DNA of 64,000 nucleotides. Origin: Amycolatopsis vancoresmycina. Lineage in GTDB: Bacteria; Actinomycetota; Actinomycetes; Mycobacteriales; Pseudonocardiaceae. The DNA is taken from assembly GCF_000716785.1 (NCBI RefSeq), contig NZ_JNYY01000008.1:542625-606624 (forward strand), in the 5' to 3' direction. A program made the position numbers and the translations under genes. The notes beneath the pieces were generated by a model. It worked only from the letters and a program-made list of their open reading frames with translations. It had not been told where the DNA came from and did no database searches. Numbering within the stretch: the first letter of the stretch is position 1; every line of letters starts with the position of its first letter. Below are positions 15,403 through 24,628 of this stretch, piece by piece.

Positions 15403-18400
15403 ATGAGCCTCTCGCCAGAGCGCCCGTCCGAGATCGTGCTGCAGTCGCCGCCGATGCTCCCGAAGAGCTCGTCGGGCGGCATGGTGCAGCTGATGATGTT
15501 CCTGCCGATGATGCTCGGCATGGGCGCGATGTCGTTCGTCTACATCGGACGCGACGGCGGCGTGATGACGTGGATCTTCGGCGCGCTGTTCGTCTGCGCC
15601 ATGGGCGGCATGGTGGTGATGTCGCTCGGCCGCGGCGGGATGGCGAAGAAGGCGCAGATCAACGACGAACGCCGGGACTACCAGCGCTACCTGTCCGGGC
15701 TGCGCGCGCAGGTCCGCGACATCGCCGACGGCCAGCGCGCGGCGATGATCGCCGTCCAGCCGGACCCGGCGGACCTGTGGGCCTACGTCGAGACCGGCAA
15801 GCTGTGGGACCGGCGGCGCACCGAGCCGCAGTTCGCGCAGGTGCGCGCGGGCACCGGGCCGCAGCGGCTGGCGACGCCGCTGAAGGCACCGCAGACCGTG
15901 CCGCTGGAGGACCTGGACCCGGTGTCCTCCACCAGCCTCAAGCACTTCATCCGCACCTACTCGACGGTGGACGGCCTGCCGGTGGCGCTGTCGCTGCGGT
16001 CGTTCGCCGCGGTCACCGTGGCCGGGCGGCGGCCCGACGTGCTCGGCCTGGTGCGGGCCCTGGTGTGCCAGCTCGTCACCTTCCACTCCCCCGCCGACCT
16101 GCGGGTCGCGGTGTGCGTGTCGCCGGACCGGCAGCACGACTGGGAATGGGCGAAGTGGCTGCCGCACGCGACCGCGGCCGGGGCGGCCGACGCCGTCGGC
16201 TCGCGGCGGCTGGCCGCCGACACCGCGGCCGGACTGGCCGAGCTGCTGGGCGCCGACCTCGGCGAGCGGCCCGCGTTCAGCAGGCGCGCGGCGGCCGAGC
16301 TCGACCTGCCCCACCTCGTGGTCCTCGTCGACGGCGGCGACGCCCACGGCGAGCCCCGGCTGATCGGCGAGGACGGCAGGCTCGGCGTCACGGTGATCGA
16401 GGTCGGGCAGGAGCACCCGCGGGCGTCCTCGACCGAACGGCTGCTGAGCCTGCACACGGCGCCGGCGTCGCTCGGCATGGTCGTCGGCGACGGCGGCGAG
16501 CAGCGGCTCGGCTTCCTCGGCCGCCCGGACACCCTCGACCGCGGCGCCGCGGAAGCCCTCGCCCGGATGCTGACACCGTTGCACACCCCGGCCGCGGTCG
16601 TCGGCGAGAAGCCGATGTCGTCGACGTTCGGACTGGCCGGGCTGCTCGGCATCGGCGACCCCCGCGACACCGACACGGCGGTGACGTGGGCCCCGCGCGC
16701 GGCACGGGACCGGCTGCGGATCCCGCTGGGCGTCAACCCCGAGGGCCGTCCGGTCGAGCTGGACCTCAAGGAGTCGGCCGAGGGCGGGATGGGCCCGCAC
16801 GGCCTGGTCATCGGCGCGACCGGGTCCGGCAAGAGCGAGCTGCTGCGGACGCTGGTGACGGCACTGGCCGTGATGCACTCGTCGGAGACGCTCAACCTGG
16901 CGCTCATCGACTTCAAGGGCGGCGCGACCTTCGCCGGGATGACCGGGCTGCCGCACACGTGCGCCGTCATCACCAACCTGTCCGACGACCTCGCGCTGGT
17001 CGACCGGATGGCGGACGCGCTCAACGGCGAGCTGCTGCGGCGGCAGGAACTGCTGCACGCGGCCGGGAACTACGCGTCGGTGCGGGACTACGAGAAGGCC
17101 CGCGCGGACGGCGCGCCGCTGGACCCGCTGCCGTCGCTGCTGGTGATCATCGACGAGTTCAGCGAGCTGCTGTCCGCACGGCCGGAGTTCATCGACCTGT
17201 TCGTGGCGATCGGCCGGCTCGGCCGCTCGCTCGGCATCCACCTGCTGCTGGCGTCGCAGCGGCTGGAGGAAGGCCGGCTGCGCGGGCTCGACTCGCACCT
17301 GTCGTACCGGGTCGGCCTGCGGACGTTCTCGGCCGCGGAAAGCCGGGCGGTGCTGGGCGTGGCCGACGCCTACCACCTGCCGCCGGTGCCCGGGTCGGCG
17401 TACCTGAAGGCCGACACCGAAACGCTGATCCGGCTCAAGGCCGCGTACGTCTCCGGGGAACTGCCGCCGCGCAGCACGGTCGTGCGCGAGGACGGCCAGG
17501 AGCTCGGCGTGCTGCCGTTTTCCCTGGCCCCGGTGGAGATCCCGGTGACGACCGAGGTTTCTCCCGGTCCGGAAACCGAAGGCACCGGCGAGACGATCAT
17601 CGGCGCGATGCTGTCGCGCCTGGCGGGCCGCGGCCCGGCCGCGCACCAGATCTGGCTGCCGCCGCTGGCCGAACCGCCGACGCTGGACCAGCTGCTGCCA
17701 CCGCTCGGCGAGGACGCGGCACGCGGCCTGTGCCCGCTCGGCTGGGGCGGCAACGGGAAGCTGACGATCCCGGTGGCGCTGGTGGACAAGCCGTTCGAGC
17801 AGCGCCGCGACCTGCACTGGGCCGACTTCTCCGGCGCGGCCGGGCACGCGCTGATCGTCGGCGCACCGCAGAGCGGCAAGTCGACGCTGATGAAGGACAT
17901 CGCGGGCATGCTGGCGCTGACGCACACCCCGGCCGAGGTGCAGCTGTTCGTGCTGGACATGGGCGGTGGCGCGCTGGCGCCGATCGCCGGGCTGCCGCAC
18001 GTGTCGGGGTACGCCACGCGCCGGGACGCCCAGCGCTGCCGCCGGGTCGTCGCCGAGCTGACGACGCTGCTGGAGCAGCGCGAGGAGTTCTTCGCCGCGC
18101 AGGGCATCGAGTCGATGGCGGCGTTCCGCGCCCGCCGTGCCGAGCTGACCGAGAGCACCGACGGCCGCGAGTTCGGCGACGTGTTCCTGCTCGTGGACAA
18201 CTGGACCACGATCCGCCAGGAGTACGAGCAGCTGGAGGAGCAGATCACCGGCCTGGCGGCGCGCGGCCTCGGCTTCGGCATCCACGTGATCGTCTCGCTC
18301 AACCAGTGGATCGGCGTCCGCGCCCAGCTGCGCGACGCGATCGGCACGCGCTTCGAGCTCCGGCTGGGCGACCCGATGGACTCGTCGATCGACCGCAAGG

Positions 18401-19329
18401 TCGCGGCCAACGTCCCCACCGACCGCCCGGGCCGCGGCATCACGGCGGAGAAGCTCCACTTCCTGGCGGCGCTGCCCCGCATCGACGGCGACCAGCGCCC
18501 GGAGACGGTCGGCGCGGGCGGCGTCGACCTGGTGCGGCGCATTTCCGAGGCGTGGCACGGGCCGCGCGCCCCGCAGGTCCGGCTGCTGCCGCCGGAGGTG
18601 CCCCTCGATGGGCTGCCCCCGGCTCCTTCGCGCCAGGTCACGCTGGGCATCGCGGAATCGACGTTGCGCCCGGTGTACCTGGACTTCGCGGCGGACCCCC
18701 ACTTCGTGGCGTTCGGCGACGTGGAGTCGGGCAAGAGCTCGCTGCTGCGCGCGATCGCCCGCGGCATCACGTCGGCGTACACGCCGGAGGAAGCGGCGAT
18801 CATCGTGGCGGACTACCGGCGGGGCCTGCTGGGCGCGGTTTCCGAGCCGTACTTGCTGGGCTACGCGGGGGCCGAGGGCAAGCTGACGGACTTGATCGCG
18901 GAGTGCGCGCAGGCGATGCGCAACCGCCTGCCGGGGCCGTCGGTGACACCGGACCAGCTGCGCAACCGCTCGTGGTGGCGCGGACCGGAGCTGTTCGTCC
19001 TGGTGGACGACTACGAGCTGGTGGCAACGGTGGGCCGCAACCCGCTGCAGCCGCTGCTGGAGTTCCTCCCGCAGGCCCGGGACATCGGCCTGCATCTGGT
19101 GATCGTGCGCGGCTCGGGCGGCGCGGGCCGGGCGTTGTTCGAGCCGGTGCTGCAGCGGCTGCGGGAGCTGGGTTCGCCGGGGTTGGTGATGTCGGGCGCG
19201 AAGGAGGAGGGGGCGCTGCTGGGCGAGGTGAAGCCGTCAGCGCAGCCGCCGGGGCGCGGGACGCTGGTGTCGCGGCGGCACGGGACGGGGCTGGTCCAGG
19301 TGGCGTGGACGAAACCGGTGGAGGCCTGA
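15403..19329 (+). CDS. eccC: Type VII secretion ATPase EccC
   Basis: The 1308-residue motor of the ESX system. Two membrane helices lie near the start (about residues 25-75, MVQLMMFLPMMLGMGAM and WIFGALFVCAMGGMVVMSL). Three FtsK/SpoIIIE ATPase domains follow with Walker A loops GATGSGKSELLRT, GAPQSGKSTLMKD and GDVESGKSSLLRA. The first has a full Walker B (LLVIIDEFSEL); in the second (VFLLVDNWTT) and third (LFVLVDDYEL) the glutamate is replaced, as is usual for the regulatory domains. EccCa and EccCb are fused in one chain. The ATG at 15403 (MSLSPERPSE) follows GGAGCATTGCTGC. It is transcribed alone and ends in a long terminator at 19334-19384. Confidence 0.96.
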   Translation: MSLSPERPSEIVLQSPPMLPKSSSGGMVQLMMFLPMMLGMGAMSFVYIGRDGGVMTWIFGALFVCAMGGMVVMSLGRGGMAKKAQINDERRDYQRYLSGLRAQVRDIADGQRAAMIAVQPDPADLWAYVETGKLWDRRRTEPQFAQVRAGTGPQRLATPLKAPQTVPLEDLDPVSSTSLKHFIRTYSTVDGLPVALSLRSFAAVTVAGRRPDVLGLVRALVCQLVTFHSPADLRVAVCVSPDRQHDWEWAKWLPHATAAGAADAVGSRRLAADTAAGLAELLGADLGERPAFSRRAAAELDLPHLVVLVDGGDAHGEPRLIGEDGRLGVTVIEVGQEHPRASSTERLLSLHTAPASLGMVVGDGGEQRLGFLGRPDTLDRGAAEALARMLTPLHTPAAVVGEKPMSSTFGLAGLLGIGDPRDTDTAVTWAPRAARDRLRIPLGVNPEGRPVELDLKESAEGGMGPHGLVIGATGSGKSELLRTLVTALAVMHSSETLNLALIDFKGGATFAGMTGLPHTCAVITNLSDDLALVDRMADALNGELLRRQELLHAAGNYASVRDYEKARADGAPLDPLPSLLVIIDEFSELLSARPEFIDLFVAIGRLGRSLGIHLLLASQRLEEGRLRGLDSHLSYRVGLRTFSAAESRAVLGVADAYHLPPVPGSAYLKADTETLIRLKAAYVSGELPPRSTVVREDGQELGVLPFSLAPVEIPVTTEVSPGPETEGTGETIIGAMLSRLAGRGPAAHQIWLPPLAEPPTLDQLLPPLGEDAARGLCPLGWGGNGKLTIPVALVDKPFEQRRDLHWADFSGAAGHALIVGAPQSGKSTLMKDIAGMLALTHTPAEVQLFVLDMGGGALAPIAGLPHVSGYATRRDAQRCRRVVAELTTLLEQREEFFAAQGIESMAAFRARRAELTESTDGREFGDVFLLVDNWTTIRQEYEQLEEQITGLAARGLGFGIHVIVSLNQWIGVRAQLRDAIGTRFELRLGDPMDSSIDRKVAANVPTDRPGRGITAEKLHFLAALPRIDGDQRPETVGAGGVDLVRRISEAWHGPRAPQVRLLPPEVPLDGLPPAPSRQVTLGIAESTLRPVYLDFAADPHFVAFGDVESGKSSLLRAIARGITSAYTPEEAAIIVADYRRGLLGAVSEPYLLGYAGAEGKLTDLIAECAQAMRNRLPGPSVTPDQLRNRSWWRGPELFVLVDDYELVATVGRNPLQPLLEFLPQARDIGLHLVIVRGSGGAGRALFEPVLQRLRELGSPGLVMSGAKEEGALLGEVKPSAQPPGRGTLVSRRHGTGLVQVAWTKPVEA

Positions 19330-19333
19330 GCCG

Positions 19334-19384
19334 GGAACGGCGGTGGCCGTCGTCCCGGTCCGGGACGACGGCCACCGCCGTTCC
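19334..19384. terminator. Long bidirectional hairpin after eccC
   Basis: A perfect 24-bp inverted repeat (19334-19357 with 19361-19384) and a 3-base loop sit between the eccC stop (19329) and the convergent immunity-candidate stop (19387). It should terminate both transcripts. There is no T-run, as is common in GC-rich actinobacteria. Confidence 0.85.
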
Positions 19385-19386
19385 AC

Positions 19387-20193
19387 TCAGTCTTCGTACA
19401 GCGGATCGTCCTCGACCCGCACCGCCACCGATTCGACCCGGCCCCCCGGGCGGATGTCCAGCACCGCCGTCCGGTCACGGACCGCCGGCGGCCCCGCGTC
19501 CAGGCCGAGCCGGCCGGCGAGGGTGCCGGCCACCCGCCGCAGACCCGCCTCGGCGTCCTCGCCGTCGAGCGCGGGAACCGCCGACAGCAGCGCGACCTCG
19601 CAGTACTCCTCGGCCGAGCCGGCCACCCGCGCCGAAACGATCTGCACGAACGACGCGTCCGTGGCCTCGATCTCCGGACCGCACAGCTCCAGCGCCCGGA
19701 CCGGATCCGCGACCGGGATCCGCAGGTGCACCCGGATGATCAGGTCGGAATCCGCCCTCGGCGTGAAGCCCGGCCGCGTGACGTAGCCGGCCGTGCGCAA
19801 CTCCTGCCTGCCCCCGGGCTCGGCCGACAAGCTGTACAAGACGTGCCCGTCAGCCTCGGCTTCCTGCCACAACGGCAGCTCGGCGTACCCCAGCGCCGCC
19901 AGGTCGCCGCGGAACTCGAGACCACCCGAGTCCACGCCGTACCGAGCGGCGACCGGCGACACGGCCCGCCTCAGGGCAGCCTCGAGCGGCTCCCCCTCGG
20001 CCACCGGCACGGACACGAAGAGGGTGACGAGAAACCCCTTCCGGCCGCCCTCGGGGTCGGCACGCCGGATCTCCATCGCCGCGGCCCCGAATTCGCCGGC
20101 CACCGACGCAGCGGCACCGGCGGCCGTGGCGAACTCCTCGGTTTCGACGTTCAGACCCAGGCTGACCACAATTTCCGACGCCTGAAACCTCAT
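19387..20193 (-). CDS. Hypothetical protein, immunity candidate for the ALF-repeat toxin
   Basis: A 268-residue acidic protein with no signal peptide, membrane helix or motif that I recognise. It seems to contain two related halves. Both have patterns such as LEAALRRAVSPVAARYG and AEAGLRRVAGTLAGRLGL, and both end in a beta-type stretch (GGLEFRGDLAALGYAEL; RTAVLDIRPGGRVES). Its ATG overlaps the stop of the upstream polymorphic toxin gene as ATGA (20190-20193). A cytoplasmic protein translationally coupled downstream of a polymorphic toxin is the standard place for its immunity protein. That role is inferred from position and not from sequence. Confidence 0.7.
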   Translation of the reverse strand: MRFQASEIVVSLGLNVETEEFATAAGAAASVAGEFGAAAMEIRRADPEGGRKGFLVTLFVSVPVAEGEPLEAALRRAVSPVAARYGVDSGGLEFRGDLAALGYAELPLWQEAEADGHVLYSLSAEPGGRQELRTAGYVTRPGFTPRADSDLIIRVHLRIPVADPVRALELCGPEIEATDASFVQIVSARVAGSAEEYCEVALLSAVPALDGEDAEAGLRRVAGTLAGRLGLDAGPPAVRDRTAVLDIRPGGRVESVAVRVEDDPLYED

Positions 20194-23100
20194 TTGTGCG
20201 TGACACGTCCTTCTGGCGAAATATTCGCATGCCCGTCATCTTTGGCGAAGTAATTCATCTTACCATCGCCGTTCTTGATCTGGACGTCCCACTCGGACTT
20301 CTTCGGGTCCCACCGCCAGCCGTTCCCGTACGCGTCTTCGTACATCCCGTCGCGCTTGGGCTTGGCCGGGTTGAACCCCTTCGGGGGAACGAACCGGAGC
20401 GGGCCCATGGTCGGGAGCCGCGCGTCCTTCAGCACGCGCATGAACTCCGGTCCCTTTCCGGCGAGGAATTGTTCCGCGTCGCGCTGCATCGTGTTCATCA
20501 CGCTCAGCGCCCGGCTCTTGTGGTCGAGGGAAAGCCCGGAGAGGTTGTGGCTCACGTTCTCCAGGAACTTCGGCCGGGTGAGGTACGGAGAGAGGAACTT
20601 GAAGCCCTTCTCGATCCGGCGCGCGACCTTCGCCAGGTCGGCGCTCGCACCGAGCCCCGGAACGGCACCGGCGGCCGACATCGCCACCCCGGTCCAGTCG
20701 CCCTGGAAGAGGCTCATCAGCCCGGAGCCGATGTCGCTCAGCGGCGTCGGATCGAACATGCTCACCAGGTCCAGGAGCACACCGGCCAGATCGGCGAGCG
20801 ACATCCCGCCTTCGAGGACCATGTCCTGCGGCACGACCGGGTCGGCCTGACCGGTGGGCTCCGGCGGCACCGGCACCGGGTTTTCCCGCTGAGCCTTCTC
20901 CTCCGCGTCGCGCTTGTCCGAGAAGATCTTCAGCGCGTCCGCGGCCGCCTGCGCGGCTTCTTCGGCCGACTTGCCGGCCGCGACGGCCGAAGCACGCGCG
21001 GCGGCCGCCGATTCCTGCGCCTCGGCCGAGTACACCCGGGCCCGGGCCGCGGACGCCGAGGCTTCGGAGGCCGACTGTTCGGCGGCCTGCGCAGAATTCT
21101 GCGCCGCGTTCGCCGCGTCGCGCGCCTGGCGAGCCGAGCGCGCGGCGGCGTCCGCGGACTCCTGCGCCTCGCGCGCGGACTGCGCGGCCTGCTCCGCGTA
21201 CCCCTTGGCTTCGTCCGCTGCCCGCTTCGCCTGTTCGGCGTAGGCCTGCGCCTCGCCGGCCGCGTTCCGGGCCACGGCCGCCGCCCGGGCCGCTTCGGCG
21301 GCTTTCGCCCGGGCTTCGGCCGCGAGCCGGGTCGCCTCGGCGACGTACCGGCGCACCTCGGCCGCGTGGGTCGCGGCGTCGAAGTCCATCCGCTGGGCCT
21401 GGTACTGCCCGACCTGGATGAACGTCCGCAGGAAGGACGGCGGGCCGGACAGCGCGACCTGGGCCGCGGCCTGCACCTGCGGACCGCCGGCGCTCATGAT
21501 CCGGCCGACGGAGATCCGGTCGTCCTGCTCGGCGGCGGTGTACCGGCCGGTCGCGAGGAACTGCTCCACGTCGGCCGGGGTGCCGTTCAGCGCCTGTTGC
21601 GCGGCCGACTGCGTGGCCGGGCCGCCGGCGCTCATGATCTGGCCGACCCGGACGCGGTCGTCGGCCACCTTGCCGTCGTAGTACTGGGTGCGCAGGAACT
21701 CCTGGACACCGGCGTAGGGCCCGAACAAAGCAGCATCGGCAGCCGTCTTCTTCGCCGGCTTCTCCGCGGTGTCGGCCAGGTACGCCACGCGCGCCCGGTC
21801 ATCCCGCTCGGCCGCGATCTGACGCTGGGTCCGCACGAACGCCAGCACGTCGGCATCGGCACCGGCCAGCGCCGCTTCGGCCGCCGCCTTCGTCCACGAC
21901 CCACCGGTCTTGCGCAGCTGGACGGCGATCCTGCGCCCGTCCGCCACCGCCGTCGCGGCCGGCGTGCCCGGCGCCCCGGCCTCGGCGATCAGCCGCTGGG
22001 TCTCCTGGTCCAGTCGCGCGGCCTCGGCCGCGTCCCACGCCGCGTCGGCTCTTCGCGTGTCGTAGGCATGTTTCGCCTGCTCGGCGGCTCCGGTGGCCTC
22101 GGCGGTGTCGTTCGCGAGCCGATCGGCCTCGCTCTGCCGGGCGGTCTGCTCGATCTTCGCGGCCTGGGTGGCCGCCGCCGTCGCGGCGTCGGCCGCGCGA
22201 AGCGATGCTTCGGCGTGGATCGTGGCTTCCTTGGCCGCGTCCTGGGCCTCTCCGGCGTGCTTGGCCGCTTCTTCGGCCGCCGCGGCGGCGGCCTCCGCGT
22301 GCCCGGCCGCCGACCGGGCGGCCCGGGCCGCCTCGGCGGCCTCGCTCGCCGCCTGGTTGGCGAACGACTCCGCGGAGTTCGCGGCCCGGTTGGCTTCCGC
22401 GGCCTTCCGCTTCGCCGTGGCCGCGGCGTTCCTCGCGCGCTGGGCTTCCGCACCGGCCGCACCCGCGTATCCGGCGGCCTCACTGGCCGCGGCCGCCGCG
22501 GCGTCGGCGTTCGCGCCGGCGCTCCGGGCCGAACCGGCCGCGGAGGCCGCGCTCGTCGCGGCGGCGCCGGCCGCGGTGGCCGCATCCGCGGCGAGATTGG
22601 CCGCCGCGGCGACCGCCCTGGCATCCACGGCCGCCTGCCGGGCCTCGTCGGCCTTGCCGGCGTCACTGGCCGCCGCGGCGGCGGAGTTCCGCGCCCGGAT
22701 CGCGGCCTGACCCGCGGCCGCGGCGGCCGAAGCGGCCTTCGCCGCGGCGTTCGCCGCGACCCGCGCCGCCTGGTTCGCCGCGTTGGCCGCCGCGATCGCG
22801 GCCTGCGCCGCGTCCGCGGCGCGCCCGGCCGAATCGGCGGCGCGGCCGGCCGCTTCGGCCGCGCGCCCGGCGTCGTTCTTCGCCGCCTCGGTTTCCTGGG
22901 CCGCTCGCTGTGCCGCTTCCTTGGCCAGCCGGGACGCCTCGACCGCGCGAGCCGAAGCCTCCTTGGCCGCTTCGGTCTCGCGGGTGGCCTGCTCACCCGA
23001 TTCCTTGGCCAGCGCGGCCAGCTGCGCCACGGAGGTCGTCTCCTGGTCGCGGGCCCGCGCGAGGTACTGCCCGCTCCGGAGGAACTCCTTGACGTCGTCC

Positions 23101-23729
23101 GCCGTACCGCTGAGCGCGATCTGCGCCGCCTGCTGGACGTTCGGCCCGCCCACGGCCATGATCCGGCCGACCAGGACCCGGTTGTCCCGCTCGGCCGGGG
23201 CGAACTGCCCGGTCGCGAGGAACTGCCAGACGTCCTCGGCCGTGCCGCTGAGCGCGGCTTGCGCGGCCTCCCGGACACCCCGGCCGCCGGTGCTCATGAT
23301 CTGGCCCACCCGGACCCGCATGTCCTGTTCGAGCGGCGCCCGCCAGCCGGTCTCGAGGAACGCCGTCACGTCGGCGGGTGTCCCGTTCAGCGCCGCCTGG
23401 GCGGCTTCCCGGAGCCCACGGCCCCCGACGCTGATCAGCTGGCCCACCCGCACGCGGTCGTCCTGCACCCGGACGGCGGCTTCGCCGGTCCGCAAGAACT
23501 CGGCGACGTCGGCGTCGGATCCGGCCAGGGCGATCTCCGCCGCCCTGGCCACCCCCGGCGTCCCGGTCTGCACGATCGTCAGCACCCGTGCCCGGTCGGA
23601 AGCGGTGCCCGCAGGCGTGTCGGCACCGGCCACCGGCCCCGCGCCCGCTGTTCCCGCCACCAACGCGCCGACCACGGTCAGCACCACGAGGGCGCGCCGT
23701 GCCGGCGCGCCCGCAAGTCTGAGTCCCAC
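20190..23729 (-). CDS. ALF-repeat polymorphic toxin with C-terminal Ntox17/colicin-E3-like module
   Basis: A 1179-residue secreted protein. A signal peptide (ALVVLTVVGALVAGTAGAG) is followed by four ALF repeats of about 46 residues (core VRVGQIMSTGGRGVREAAQA, then DVxxFLxTG). A 390-residue Ala-rich coiled coil comes next (for example AAEAAGRAADSAGRAADAAQ). Four more ALF repeats span about 590-790, then a second Ala-rich coil, a pretoxin segment (GDWTGVAMSAAGAVPGLGAS) and a 50-residue C-terminal module with GWRWDPKKSEWDVQ and DGHANISPEGRVTHK. The last pattern resembles polymorphic toxin type 17 and colicin-E3-type RNases; that match is from memory. The GTG at 23729 precedes the signal peptide. 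The overlapping downstream gene is the likely immunity protein. Delivery route is unknown. Confidence 0.8.
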   Translation of the reverse strand: MGLRLAGAPARRALVVLTVVGALVAGTAGAGPVAGADTPAGTASDRARVLTIVQTGTPGVARAAEIALAGSDADVAEFLRTGEAAVRVQDDRVRVGQLISVGGRGLREAAQAALNGTPADVTAFLETGWRAPLEQDMRVRVGQIMSTGGRGVREAAQAALSGTAEDVWQFLATGQFAPAERDNRVLVGRIMAVGGPNVQQAAQIALSGTADDVKEFLRSGQYLARARDQETTSVAQLAALAKESGEQATRETEAAKEASARAVEASRLAKEAAQRAAQETEAAKNDAGRAAEAAGRAADSAGRAADAAQAAIAAANAANQAARVAANAAAKAASAAAAAGQAAIRARNSAAAAASDAGKADEARQAAVDARAVAAAANLAADAATAAGAAATSAASAAGSARSAGANADAAAAAASEAAGYAGAAGAEAQRARNAAATAKRKAAEANRAANSAESFANQAASEAAEAARAARSAAGHAEAAAAAAEEAAKHAGEAQDAAKEATIHAEASLRAADAATAAATQAAKIEQTARQSEADRLANDTAEATGAAEQAKHAYDTRRADAAWDAAEAARLDQETQRLIAEAGAPGTPAATAVADGRRIAVQLRKTGGSWTKAAAEAALAGADADVLAFVRTQRQIAAERDDRARVAYLADTAEKPAKKTAADAALFGPYAGVQEFLRTQYYDGKVADDRVRVGQIMSAGGPATQSAAQQALNGTPADVEQFLATGRYTAAEQDDRISVGRIMSAGGPQVQAAAQVALSGPPSFLRTFIQVGQYQAQRMDFDAATHAAEVRRYVAEATRLAAEARAKAAEAARAAAVARNAAGEAQAYAEQAKRAADEAKGYAEQAAQSAREAQESADAAARSARQARDAANAAQNSAQAAEQSASEASASAARARVYSAEAQESAAAARASAVAAGKSAEEAAQAAADALKIFSDKRDAEEKAQRENPVPVPPEPTGQADPVVPQDMVLEGGMSLADLAGVLLDLVSMFDPTPLSDIGSGLMSLFQGDWTGVAMSAAGAVPGLGASADLAKVARRIEKGFKFLSPYLTRPKFLENVSHNLSGLSLDHKSRALSVMNTMQRDAEQFLAGKGPEFMRVLKDARLPTMGPLRFVPPKGFNPAKPKRDGMYEDAYGNGWRWDPKKSEWDVQIKNGDGKMNYFAKDDGHANISPEGRVTHK

Positions 23730-24053
23730 CCTGTTCGATCCCCTCGAATGAACGCCTGATGATCAGCCGAGGGCTGACGATAACCGCAGACCGGTGAATC
23801 GGGCCAGCGGCTGTCGAATCTCTCACCCCGTTGCCGGAGACAAAATTTTGTCAATCCACTAATCGCGGAAGGAAAACGTTAGCAACTTCGAGTAAAGAGT
23901 GATCAAAGTCATAGTTATGTAAGGTTTACCCGCAGGGAATCGGCTCGTTATCTCGCCTGCATAGCGTTTTGCCAGGGGGGCGTTTCGTCGTGCCATGCAT
24001 CTGCATCGGCACCGTTTCCCCTTGCTTTCTTTGCTTCGGAGGAACGGTCAACC
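23730..24053. promoter_or_regulatory. AT-rich divergent intergenic region with a 14-bp palindrome
   Basis: These 324 bases separate the divergent toxin gene and small secreted-protein gene and contain no gene. GC is low from about 23835 to 23945. A perfect palindrome, GACAAAATTTTGTC, occupies 23839-23852 and is a candidate operator or promoter-proximal site. The TAGTTATGTAAGG stretch near 23910 could hold a -10 for the rightward gene, but no convincing -35 is visible. Confidence 0.45.
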
Positions 24054-24551
24054 GTGCATTCTGCTGCCAGACGTATCGCCGCTTTCGGCGCCGGCCTGCT
24101 GGGCGTCGCCGCCCTTGCCGCCACCATCATCGCCGCTCCCGCGGGCGCGACCGGCGGATCGGCCGCGGACGACACCCCGCCGCCGATCGTCGAGACCTAC
24201 GACTACCCCGGGGCCGCCCGGATCTTCGCGGAGCGGAACATCACCCTTCTCAAAGGCGACGGAAACGTCCAGCTGGCGGACTGCGCGAGCGGCGGCAACC
24301 TCATCGTCGTCCAGAGCTACAAAACCAAGGGCGACGCCTGTTTCCGCGTCCTGAAGGCGCCCGGCTACGTGACCATGCAGATCCCGGAGACGTACTTCAT
24401 CATGGGTGACACGCACACCGCGAAAGCCACCCTGACCGCCAAAACGGCGACCGAAACCGTCGACATCCAGCCCGGCAAGTGGACGCCGGTGGGCGAGTCG
24501 CTTCCGAACCACGATCCGGCCGCGCTTCTCGAGATCCGGGTGACGGCGTAG
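24054..24551 (+). CDS. Small secreted protein of unknown function
   Basis: A 165-residue exported protein. The signal peptide is clear (RRIAAFGAGLLGVAALAATII, then APAGA). The mature part is about 130 residues with two cysteines (QLADCASGG and GDACFRVL) that could form one disulphide. It looks beta-rich (NLIVVQSYKTKGDACFRVL, YVTMQIPETYFIMG). It opens with GTG at 24054, with GGAGG at about 24039-24043; the long spacing makes the start slightly uncertain. The pseudo-trypsin gene follows after 77 bp on the same strand, so the pair may be expressed together. No family was recognised. Confidence 0.7.
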   Translation: MHSAARRIAAFGAGLLGVAALAATIIAAPAGATGGSAADDTPPPIVETYDYPGAARIFAERNITLLKGDGNVQLADCASGGNLIVVQSYKTKGDACFRVLKAPGYVTMQIPETYFIMGDTHTAKATLTAKTATETVDIQPGKWTPVGESLPNHDPAALLEIRVTA

Positions 24552-24628
24552 CGGAAATGCCGCAGCAGATCACCCCGATCTCCCACCCAGCTCCTGCAAG
24601 TCCGCAGGCCGAACCGAGGACGAATTCC

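Noticed and set aside
15238..19095. A long antisense frame opposite eccC
   Set aside because: Composition is Arg/Gln/His-rich and typical of a GC-driven antisense frame; no motif and no ribosome-binding site.
14136..19739. A very long open frame (over 1,800 codons) on the + strand overlapping eccC
   Set aside because: It is a high-GC shadow frame. Its translation is Arg/Ala/Gly/Pro-rich with no domain, while the overlapping frame at 15403-19329 encodes a clear EccC.
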